A stretch of DNA of 47,830 nucleotides from JBEVJK01 sp040510195 (GTDB lineage: Bacteria > Pseudomonadota > Alphaproteobacteria > Rhizobiales > Rhizobiaceae). The stretch lies in NCBI GenBank assembly GCA_040510195.1, contig JBEVJK010000051.1, forward strand, positions 1 to 47,830, given 5' to 3'. Below, in pieces: positions 41,495-47,830 of this stretch. The notes below the pieces were generated by a model, which saw only the letters and a program-made list of their open reading frames with translations, ran no database searches and was not told the origin of the DNA. Numbering within the stretch: the first letter of the stretch is position 1; the number at the start of each line of letters is the position of its first letter. The position numbers and the translations under genes were made by a program.

Positions 41495-42472
41495 GTGGAT
41501 TCTGTCAAGGATATGGGCGACCTCGACAGCCAGATCGCGACGGTGCGTTCCTTCAACCGCGCCTACACGCAAATCATCGGCGTCCTGGAAGAGGGCTTGC
41601 TGAAGAGCCCCTTCACGCTGGCGCAGGCGAGGGTGCTCTACGAGCTCGCCCACCACGAGGGCAGGAGTGCCGGCGAGCTTGCCCGCTGGCTGGGGCTCGA
41701 CCCGGCCTATCTCAGCCGCATCCTGAAGGAGTTCGAGGCACGCGGAATGCTGTCGCGCAGCCCGGTGGAGCATGACGGACGGCAGAGCCTGCTTTCGCTC
41801 ACCGATGCCGGCCGGGCTGCCTTCGCACCGCTGGACGCCCGCTCCAGGGCAGAGGTCGGTGCCCTGCTCGCCTGCTTGTCGGATGCCCAGCGACAGCGCC
41901 TGATCGCTTGCATGACCGAGGTGCGGTCGCTGCTCGGAGCAGGCGAGAAAACCGCGGAGCCATTCGTGCTCAGGGACCCACGGCCCGGCGACATGGGTTG
42001 GATCGTCCATCGCCATGGCCTGATCTATGCCGAGGAGTTCGGCTGGGACGAGACCTTCGAGGCCATGGTGGCGGAGATCGTCGCCCGCTTCATCCGCGAG
42101 CTCAAGCCGCAGCGGGAGCGCTGCTGGGTGGCGGAGAGGCAGGGCGCGATCGTCGGGTCGCTGTTCCTGGTCGAAGAATCGGCCGGGGTGGCGAAGCTGC
42201 GCCTGCTGTATGTGGAGCCGCGGGCTCGCGGGCTCGGCATCGGCCGCCGGCTGGTCGAGGAAAGCCTGCATTTTGCGCGTGCTGCCGGCTACGCCAGAGT
42301 AACGCTGTGGACCAACGACGTGCTGGTCGCGGCAAGGCGCCTCTACGAGGGCTTCGGGTTCCGGCTCGTCGACGAAAAACGCCATTTCAGCTTCGGGCGC
42401 GCGCTGGTCGGCCAGACCTGGGCGCTAAAACTTCGAGGCGTGCCTGAACGGCCTCCGTCCTTAACCGCCTAA
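41495..42472 (+). CDS. MarR-type regulator fused to GNAT acetyltransferase
   Basis: A 325-aa two-domain protein. Residues about 10-145 form a MarR winged helix (LAQARVLYELAHHEGRSAGELARWLGLDPAYLSRILKEFE, then the wing SPVEHDGRQSLLSLTDAGR). Residues about 155-310 form a GNAT domain with the acetyl-CoA loop ARGLGIGRRLVEESLHFAR and the C-terminal LYEGFGFRLVDEK. Such fusions are common in rhizobia; their acetylation targets are unknown. The start is GTG 41495 or ATG 41513, neither with an ideal ribosome site. An operator-like palindrome lies immediately upstream and a terminator follows at 42526-42550. Confidence 0.88.
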   Translation: MDSVKDMGDLDSQIATVRSFNRAYTQIIGVLEEGLLKSPFTLAQARVLYELAHHEGRSAGELARWLGLDPAYLSRILKEFEARGMLSRSPVEHDGRQSLLSLTDAGRAAFAPLDARSRAEVGALLACLSDAQRQRLIACMTEVRSLLGAGEKTAEPFVLRDPRPGDMGWIVHRHGLIYAEEFGWDETFEAMVAEIVARFIRELKPQRERCWVAERQGAIVGSLFLVEESAGVAKLRLLYVEPRARGLGIGRRLVEESLHFARAAGYARVTLWTNDVLVAARRLYEGFGFRLVDEKRHFSFGRALVGQTWALKLRGVPERPPSLTA

Positions 42473-42525
42473 CCATTCGGAATAGGCCGGGATCATCCGG
42501 ATTTATGACTGATCAAAAGGCGGAG

Positions 42526-42550
42526 GCCGAGTTATGCTCGGCTCCCTTTT
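42526..42550 (+). terminator. Rho-independent terminator after the MarR-GNAT gene
   Basis: GCCGAG (42526-42531) pairs with CTCGGC (42537-42542) around TTATG and is followed by TCCCTTTT. It lies 54 nt after the stop codon. Confidence 0.65.
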
Positions 42551-42634
42551 CAGCCCGCTTTGCCCTTTTCAGTTCGTCCCGCCGTCCAGTCCCCGTCCCG
42601 ACTGCCTCGCCTGCTTTGCAAGCCCGGAGAGCCC

Positions 42635-43672
42635 ATGATCCAGAGCGTTCAGGTCCTGAGAGCTATCGCCTGTTACATGGTGGTGGTGCATCACATCCTG
42701 GACTCTCTCCACCACTACGTCATGCGGCTCGAGATCGACACCATCGTGTTCGCCTCCGGCGTCGACGTGTTCTTCGTCATCAGCGGGTTCATCATGGCCG
42801 AGGTCACGCATCGCCGTCCGCAGTCGGCGGGCGAGTTCCTGACCGGGCGCTTCTTCCGCATCGCGCCCATCTACTACCTTTTGACCGTGTTCGCCTTCCT
42901 CGTCTCGCTCTCCGGGGTGACGATCTTCGGGCGCAGCGACGCCGGCGTCGGCGACCTCTTGCTGTCGCTGTCCTTCCTGCCGATCCCCGGCGGCGACGGC
43001 ATTGCCGACCCCATCCTGTTCGTCGGCTGGTCGCTCAACTACGAGATGATGTTCTACCTCGTGTTCGCCACCTCCATGCTGATCAGCGGGACGCGATCGC
43101 CGATCAGCCTCGTGGCCCTCACGATCGTGGCGCTCTGGGCCGCCGCATGCCTGATGCCCGTCTCCGTGGCGACGCGATTTCTCGGCAACCCGATCGTGCT
43201 CGAATTCGTGGCCGGGATCGTGGTCTGGCGCGTCGGCCGCGCCATCCGCCCGGAGCCAGGCGGCGCACTGCTGATCCTCCTCTTCGGTCTGGGGCTTCTC
43301 GCCTCGACGGCATTCCTCGACGCCGAGACCATCGCCTCGCGCCGCGTCCTCTATTTCGGGGTGCCGGCGGCGCTCATCGTCTATGCCGCCGTATGCCTCG
43401 AGATGCCGGCGCGGCGCTCCGCCGGCCTTTTGGTGGCGCAGGGCGACGCCAGCTACAGCATCTACCTGGTGCATCCCTTCGCGCTGCTGGTGGCCGGCAA
43501 GCTCCTTCTGGTGGCCGGCCTGGTCGGCGCGTTCGGCGTGGCCGGGGTGGCGTTCGTCCTCTTCGTCTGCGCTGGCGTGGCGGGCACCTTGTTCCACGGC
43601 CTGGTGGAGAGGCCCATCGCGGATTTCATGAAGCATCGCGCGACGGCGCCGAGCCTGTCGCCCGCCCGCTAG
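42635..43672 (+). CDS. Acyltransferase-3 family membrane protein
   Basis: A 345-aa protein with about ten hydrophobic helices. The N-terminus reads IQSVQVLRAIACYMVVVHHIL with the catalytic His-His of the family, followed by FASGVDVFFVISGFIMA and FLTGRFFRIAPIYYLLT. Near the C-terminus is GDASYSIYLVHPFALLV. These enzymes O-acylate exported sugars such as exopolysaccharide, LPS or Nod-factor-type glycans at the inner membrane. The ATG at 42635 is preceded by GGAGAG with 3-nt spacing; upstream codons to 42560 cross the terminator's downstream region and are not conserved-looking. No polysaccharide genes are adjacent, so the acceptor is unknown. Confidence 0.88.
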   Translation: MIQSVQVLRAIACYMVVVHHILDSLHHYVMRLEIDTIVFASGVDVFFVISGFIMAEVTHRRPQSAGEFLTGRFFRIAPIYYLLTVFAFLVSLSGVTIFGRSDAGVGDLLLSLSFLPIPGGDGIADPILFVGWSLNYEMMFYLVFATSMLISGTRSPISLVALTIVALWAAACLMPVSVATRFLGNPIVLEFVAGIVVWRVGRAIRPEPGGALLILLFGLGLLASTAFLDAETIASRRVLYFGVPAALIVYAAVCLEMPARRSAGLLVAQGDASYSIYLVHPFALLVAGKLLLVAGLVGAFGVAGVAFVLFVCAGVAGTLFHGLVERPIADFMKHRATAPSLSPAR

Positions 43673-43685
43673 ACCAGGTTGGCGA

Positions 43686-44759
43686 TCACACGTTCGAGGC
43701 GTGGATGGCGTCGACCACCGCCTGGGTGACCTCCCGGGTGTCGGCCTTGCCGCCGAGGTCGGGCGTTTGCACGCCGGCGGCGGTGACGCGCTCGACCGCC
43801 GCCATCAGGCGTGCGGCGGCGTCGCTCTCGCCCAGGTGATCCAGCATCATCGCAGCCGTCCAGAACGACGCCACCGGATTGGCGATGCCCTTGCCCGTGA
43901 TGTCGAAGGCCGAGCCGTGGATCGGCTCGAACATCGAGGGAAAGCGGCGCTGCGGGTCGATGTTGCCGGTGGCCGCCACGCCGATGCTGCCGGCGAGCGC
44001 GCCGGCGAGGTCGGACAGGATGTCGGCATGGAGGTTGGTGGCGACGATCGTGTCGAGGCTCCTGGGGTTGAGCGTCATGCGCACCGTCATGGCGTCGACC
44101 AGCATCTTGTCCCAGGTCACGTCGGGGAATTCCGCGGCCACCTCGGCGGCGATCTCGTCCCACATCACCATGCCGTGCCGCTGCGCGTTGGACTTGGTGA
44201 CGACCGTCAGCAGCCGGCGCGGCCGGCGCTCTGCCAGCTGGAACGCGTAGCGCATGATGCGGGTCACGCCGACGCGGGTGAAGATCGACACCTCGGTCCC
44301 GACCTCCTCCGGCAGGCCCTTGTGGGCGCGACCTCCGCTGCCGGAATACTCGCCCTCCGAGTTTTCGCGCACGATGACCCAGTCGAGGTCGCCCGGCGCG
44401 CAATTGCGCAGCGGCGGCGTGATGCCCGGCAGGATGCGGGTCGGCCGCACATTGGCGTACTGGTCGAAGCCCTGGCAGATCGGCAGGCGCAGGCCCCACA
44501 AGGTCACGTGGTCGGGCACGTCGGGGGCGCCGACCGCGCCGAAATAGATGGCATCGAACGCCTTCAGGCGGTCGAGGCCGTCGGCCGGCATCATGACCCC
44601 GTGGCGTCGATAGAATTCGGAGCCCCAGTCGAAGGTCTCGACATTGAGCCTGATGTCGCCGACCCGCTTCTGCAGCGCTTCCAGCACCGTCGTGCCGGCC
44701 GAGATCACCTCCGGACCGATGCCGTCGGCCGGTATGGCTGCAATCGAGTATTCCCGCAT
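43686..44759 (-). CDS. Tartrate / D-malate dehydrogenase
   Basis: A 357-aa member of the isocitrate/isopropylmalate dehydrogenase family. It begins with AAIPADGIGPEVISAG and has FGAVGAPDVPDHVTLWGLRLPI, ANVRPTRILPG (substrate Arg), VRENSEGEYSGSGG, TKSNAQRHGMVMWDE (catalytic Lys), VDAMTVRMTLNPRSLD (metal Asp/Tyr area) and FEPIHGSAFDITGKG (NAD loop). The LWGLRLPI-C-QGFDQYANVRP pattern separates the tartrate/D-malate branch (TtuC/DmlA) from LeuB. It decarboxylates D-malate or oxidises tartrate with NAD+. It is divergent from a Fe/polyamine-type ABC operon across a regulatory region rich in inverted repeats. Confidence 0.9.
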   Translation of the reverse strand: MREYSIAAIPADGIGPEVISAGTTVLEALQKRVGDIRLNVETFDWGSEFYRRHGVMMPADGLDRLKAFDAIYFGAVGAPDVPDHVTLWGLRLPICQGFDQYANVRPTRILPGITPPLRNCAPGDLDWVIVRENSEGEYSGSGGRAHKGLPEEVGTEVSIFTRVGVTRIMRYAFQLAERRPRRLLTVVTKSNAQRHGMVMWDEIAAEVAAEFPDVTWDKMLVDAMTVRMTLNPRSLDTIVATNLHADILSDLAGALAGSIGVAATGNIDPQRRFPSMFEPIHGSAFDITGKGIANPVASFWTAAMMLDHLGESDAAARLMAAVERVTAAGVQTPDLGGKADTREVTQAVVDAIHASNV

Positions 44760-44844
44760 TCTGATCCCCTCTTACGGTCGAGCTGCCCTAGATAGCATTG
44801 GATCGCCCCGAATGAAGCCGGTGCGCAGCCCACTGCGGGTCATA

Positions 44845-44898
44845 AGCCAAATTCGGTAGATCGTAAACAGAAGTTTGTTGACAATTTACAATTTGGCT
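44845..44898. promoter_or_regulatory. Nested inverted repeats in the divergent dehydrogenase/ABC region
   Basis: AGCCAAATT (44845-44853) and AATTTGGCT (44890-44898) form a perfect 9-bp inverted repeat 36 nt apart. Inside lie GTAAA (44863-44867) and TTTAC (44885-44889), and TTGT-TG-ACAA (44875-44884), a GntR-type half-site pair. The region is AT-rich compared with its surroundings and lies between the dehydrogenase start (44759) and the ABC ATPase start (44973). It probably controls both. Confidence 0.55.
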
Positions 44899-44972
44899 CG
44901 TAGCGGTAGGGCGAACGAGTGGATGCCGGCGTGCCGATGCAGAGGCTGCATCCTGCGCGCAAGGGAGGTGCA

Positions 44973-46034
44973 ATGTCGTTCCTGGTCCTGTCAGGCCTCG
45001 AGAAGCGGTATGGCCCGCTGACCGTGGTCAAAGGCGTCAATCTCTCGGTGGAGAAGGGCAAGCTGGTCTGCCTTCTCGGACCGTCCGGCTGCGGCAAGAC
45101 GACAACGCTCAGGCTCATTGCCGGCTTCGTTCCGGCGGACGGCGGAGAGATCCGGGTCGGCGGCAAGGTGGTTTCGTCGACCAATGGCACGGTGCCGCCC
45201 GAGCACCGCAACATGTCGATGATCTTCCAGAGCTACGCGCTCTGGCCGCACATGACCGTGTTCCAGAACGTCGCCTATGGATTGAAGCTCAGGAAGCTGC
45301 CAGCCGGCGAGATCGAGAAGCGGGCCCGGACGATCCTGGCGGTCACCCAGCTGACGCCGCTCGAGAGCCGCTATCCCGGCGAGCTCTCCGGCGGCCAGCA
45401 GCAACGCGTGTCGCTGGCCCGGGCTCTCGTGGTCAAGCCGGAAATCCTTTTGCTCGACGAGCCGCTGTCCAACCTCGACGCCAATCTGCGCGAGGAGATG
45501 CGCTTCGAGATCCGCCGGCTGCACGACGAGTTCCGCTACACCACCGTCTATGTCACGCACGACCAGGCGGAGGCGATGACCACCGCCGACATGATCGTGG
45601 TGATGAACGACGGTCGCATCGAGCAGTCCGGCACGCCCGAGGACATCTACGCCCGGCCGGAGACGGAGTTCGTGGCGCGCTTCATCGGCGGCACCAACAT
45701 CCTGACCGGCAAGCGCCGGGCGGACGACACCGTGGAATGCGACGGCGGCTACACGATCCGCTGCGGCAGCGGCAGCCTGGCGCCGGGCGGCAAGGGCATC
45801 GTGTCGGTGCGCCACCACGACATCGAGCTGTCGGCCGCCAGAAGGTCCGACGTGAACTCGGTTGCCGGCACCGTGCGGCGCCAGATCTACCTGGGCTCGC
45901 ATCGCGATTACCTGGTCGACATCCGGGGCGGCGAGACCATCCGCACGGTGGCCCCCGTCGACGTGAAGATGGATGTCGGCAGCGAAGCCTGGCTCCACTT
46001 CCCGCCCGAGCACTGTCGCGCGCTCAGCCAGTGA
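44973..46034 (+). CDS. ABC transporter ATP-binding protein (Fe3+/polyamine type)
   Basis: A 353-aa ATPase of the PotA/FbpC/UgpC class. Walker A is GPSGCGKTTT, then the Q-loop MIFQSYALWPHMTV, signature LSGGQQQRVSLARALVV, Walker B ILLLDEPLSNLD and switch YVTHDQAEAM. The C-terminal 110 residues form a TOBE-like domain (HHDIELSAARR ... HRDYLVDIRGG). ATG 44973 has GGGAGGT 6 nt upstream; codons back to 44919 are open but lack a site. It is followed by genes for a binding protein and a permease, so the three form one uptake system. Confidence 0.92.
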   Translation: MSFLVLSGLEKRYGPLTVVKGVNLSVEKGKLVCLLGPSGCGKTTTLRLIAGFVPADGGEIRVGGKVVSSTNGTVPPEHRNMSMIFQSYALWPHMTVFQNVAYGLKLRKLPAGEIEKRARTILAVTQLTPLESRYPGELSGGQQQRVSLARALVVKPEILLLDEPLSNLDANLREEMRFEIRRLHDEFRYTTVYVTHDQAEAMTTADMIVVMNDGRIEQSGTPEDIYARPETEFVARFIGGTNILTGKRRADDTVECDGGYTIRCGSGSLAPGGKGIVSVRHHDIELSAARRSDVNSVAGTVRRQIYLGSHRDYLVDIRGGETIRTVAPVDVKMDVGSEAWLHFPPEHCRALSQ

Positions 46035-46071
46035 GCGACCCAAGACGTCAACGACAATGGAGGAAATTGAA

Positions 46072-47118
46072 ATGCCCCTAATGAGAGCAACAGCGGTGAT
46101 CCTGGCGCTCGGCGCCTTCACCGCCCCGGCGGCGCTGGCCGAGGCGCCGGCCCCCTATACGGTCACGCCCGAGCTGATGGAGGCGGCGAAGGCCGAAGGC
46201 AAGGTGATGTTCTACACGGCGACCGACGTCACCGTGGCGGAGAAGCTGGCCGAACTGTTCGAGAAGGAGAATCCCGGCATCGACGTGCAGGTCGAGCGGG
46301 CGGGCTCCGAGCGCGTCTTCCAGCGCATCGGGCAGGAGTATTCTTCCGGCATCTACAATGCCGACGTCGCCGAGACGTCGGACGCCGTCCATTTCGAGTA
46401 CTTCAAGAAGCAGGGCTGGCTGGAGCCGATGGTCCCGCAGGTGGTCGCCGACAAATGGCCGGCCGACGAGCGCGACCCGGATGGCGCCTTCGCCGCCTAC
46501 CGCGCCCATCTGTCCGTGATGGCCTACCGCACCGACCTCCTGCCGGAGGCCGACGCGCCGAAGACCTGGACCGATCTTCTCGACCCCAAATACAAGGGCA
46601 AGATGGTCAAGGCGCATCCCGGCTACAGCGGCACCGTCATGACCTCCACCTACGTGCTCAGCGAGCTGCTCGGCTGGGACTTCTTCGAGAAGCTCGGCCA
46701 GCAGGACATCATGCAGGTCCAGTCTTCGACGGAGCCGCCGAAGAAGCTCGCCCAGGGTGAACGGGCCCTCGAGGTCGACGGCAACGAATACAACGTCTTC
46801 CGGCTGCAGGATGAAGGCGTGCCGATCAAGATCGTCTATCCGGAGGAAGGCACGCCGCTCGCCGTCGGCAATGCAGCGGTGATGAAGCAGGCGCCCAATC
46901 CCAATGCCGCCAAAGTGTTCTACGCCTTCCTGTTTTCGATCGAGGCGCAGCAGCTCAACAGCGACTTCGGCGGCCTGCGCTCCTTCCATCCCGACGTCAA
47001 GGAAAAGGAGACCAAGACGCCGCTCAGCAAGATCAAGGTCCTGCACTCCGACCCGATCAAGCTCGAGCCGCAGATCCAGACGATCAAGACCAACTACGAA
47101 CAGTATTTCGGGACCTGA
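46072..47118 (+). CDS. ABC transporter substrate-binding protein (Fe3+/small-anion type)
   Basis: A 348-aa exported protein with a signal peptide (ATAVILALGAFTAPAALAE). The mature part begins with AAKAEGKVMFYTATDVTVAEKLAELFEKE, typical of FbpA/bacterial solute-binding group 1/6, followed by WTDLLDPKYKGKMVKAHPGYSG and the late LDVDGNEYN-like EVDGNEYNVFRLQDEG. The Tyr-Tyr iron ligand pair of FbpA is not obvious, so the ligand may be another small molecule. ATG 46072 is 7 nt after GGAGGA; ATG 46057 in the same frame overlaps that site. Divergence from tartrate/D-malate dehydrogenase hints at a hydroxy-dicarboxylate ligand (inference). Confidence 0.9.
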   Translation: MPLMRATAVILALGAFTAPAALAEAPAPYTVTPELMEAAKAEGKVMFYTATDVTVAEKLAELFEKENPGIDVQVERAGSERVFQRIGQEYSSGIYNADVAETSDAVHFEYFKKQGWLEPMVPQVVADKWPADERDPDGAFAAYRAHLSVMAYRTDLLPEADAPKTWTDLLDPKYKGKMVKAHPGYSGTVMTSTYVLSELLGWDFFEKLGQQDIMQVQSSTEPPKKLAQGERALEVDGNEYNVFRLQDEGVPIKIVYPEEGTPLAVGNAAVMKQAPNPNAAKVFYAFLFSIEAQQLNSDFGGLRSFHPDVKEKETKTPLSKIKVLHSDPIKLEPQIQTIKTNYEQYFGT

Positions 47119-47123
47119 TCGTC

Positions 47124-47830
47124 ATGAGCGCCGTCCTCGCATCGCCAGGCGAGACAGTCGAAACCCGCAAACGCGGCTTCGACCTGTCGGTGCCAACCTT
47201 CGTCGTCCTGTCGCTGCTGTTGACGGTGCTCGTCGCGCTCCCGCTGTTCTGGATCTTCTTCTACAGCTTCCGCAGCGACAGCGGGGGTGCCGCCACCCTC
47301 GAGAACTTCACCGCGCTGGTCACCGACCCGACCCTCCTGCAGGCCTACGGCCTCGCCATCGGCATGGCGCTCGCCGTCGGCGTTCTCTCCTGCGCGGTCG
47401 CCACGCCCATGGCGTGGCTGGTCGCCCGCACCGACCTTCCGGGGCGTGCCTTCATCCGGATGCTGGTCACCGCCTCGTTCGTGACGCCGCCCTTCCTGGG
47501 GGCGATCGCCTGGGAGATCCTGGCGGCGCCCAACAGCGGGCTGATCAACGTCGCCTACCGCTCGCTCGCCGGCGGCCAGGCCTACGACGCGCCGCTGGTC
47601 AACATCTACAGCTTCGGCGGGCTGGTGTTCGCCATCGCCTGCTACACCTTCCCCTACGTGTTCACGCTGGTGGCTAACGGCCTGGACCACGTGCCTTCCG
47701 ACCTCGAGGACGCCTCCTCGATGCTGGGCGCGAGCGCGTTCACCACGCTGCGCCGCATCACCATCCCGCTGGTGCTGCCGGCCATGCTGGCCGGTTCGCT
47801 CATCGCCATCCTGCAGGCGCTGACCATGTT
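47124..47830 (+). CDS. ABC transporter permease, cut by right edge
   Basis: The first 235 codons of a permease open to the end of the window. A short cytoplasmic N-terminus precedes the first helix (VLSLLLTVLVALPLFWIFFY), and several further helices include AYGLAIGMALAVGVLSCAVA and FGGLVFAIACYTFPYVFTLV. The EAA loop reads DLEDASSMLGASAFTTLRRI. The form matches FbpB-type permeases, which usually run to about 550 residues as a fused pair of permease domains. The ATG lies 5 nt after the binding-protein stop, so the genes are in one operon. Confidence 0.88.
   Translation, partial: MSAVLASPGETVETRKRGFDLSVPTFVVLSLLLTVLVALPLFWIFFYSFRSDSGGAATLENFTALVTDPTLLQAYGLAIGMALAVGVLSCAVATPMAWLVARTDLPGRAFIRMLVTASFVTPPFLGAIAWEILAAPNSGLINVAYRSLAGGQAYDAPLVNIYSFGGLVFAIACYTFPYVFTLVANGLDHVPSDLEDASSMLGASAFTTLRRITIPLVLPAMLAGSLIAILQALTM

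Noticed and set aside
42569..43636. A 355-codon minus-strand open frame opposite the acyltransferase
   Set aside because: It is strongly His/Glu/Asp-biased, antisense to a clear acyltransferase-3 protein, and has no plausible start region.
44878..44907. TTGACA at 44878 as a -35 box of the ABC ATPase gene
   Set aside because: At a 17-nt spacing the -10 position reads TAGCGG, a poor match; the motif is better explained as part of the TTGT-N2-ACAA site.

Overview
The window is GC-rich and densely coded, and it reads as a chromosomal segment of an alphaproteobacterium in the Hyphomicrobiales, most like the Phyllobacteriaceae (Mesorhizobium and relatives). The evidence is family content only: several class III adenylate cyclases including two with a TolB-like/TPR C-terminus, DUF2778/Tlde1, DUF4142 and DUF72 proteins, PhnCDE, a biliverdin phytochrome with haem oxygenase, and many ABC uptake systems. 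I recognised no rRNA, tRNA, CRISPR array or insertion sequence. About 45 genes were identified. Both edges cut genes: the 3' end of a large-subunit catalase on the left and an ABC permease on the right.

Left part (1-7.2 kb): the katE tail, a convergent PHB-depolymerase-type esterase, then the most unusual block of the window. This is a four-gene rightward operon: a coiled-coil protein, a membrane-anchored OmpA-family protein with four tandem periplasmic repeats, a Ras/Rab-like small GTPase, and an adenylate cyclase with a PAS-like sensor. The layout suggests an envelope-to-cAMP signalling device. Two short motifs shared by the first two proteins support the idea that they work together.

7.2-18.5 kb: general metabolism and transport. 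This holds a GST, an MFS pump, a translationally coupled SDR/amidohydrolase pair, a DUF72 gene that has lost its central part in frame, a DoxX protein, adenylate cyclase no. 2 (cyclase-TolB-like-TPR) and an EamA exporter. It is followed by a cyclic-nucleotide-binding FAD oxidoreductase paired with a UBP-type zinc finger protein, a methyltransferase and a cupin.

18.7-31.5 kb: a membrane-anchored Tlde1-like transpeptidase; a four-gene operon (citryl-CoA lyase, PaaK-like ligase, VOC protein, GST) that looks like an undescribed CoA/glutathione-linked catabolic route; a Tat-exported phosphoesterase divergent from adenylate cyclase no. 3; the cyanide-insensitive bd oxidase CioAB; and an ECF sigma factor. 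The sigma factor's own promoter and that of the next operon (DUF4142 + cupredoxin) share an identical GGGAAC-N16-CATCCAAT pattern.

31.5-47.8 kb: a hexapeptide acyltransferase of the phosphonate type, a leftward ribose-type ABC operon, then phnCDE behind a good Pho box. After these come a bacteriophytochrome kinase broken by a 1-nt frameshift and coupled to haem oxygenase, a divergent MarR-GNAT fusion, an acyltransferase-3, a tartrate/D-malate dehydrogenase, and a divergent Fe/polyamine-type ABC transporter that runs off the right edge.
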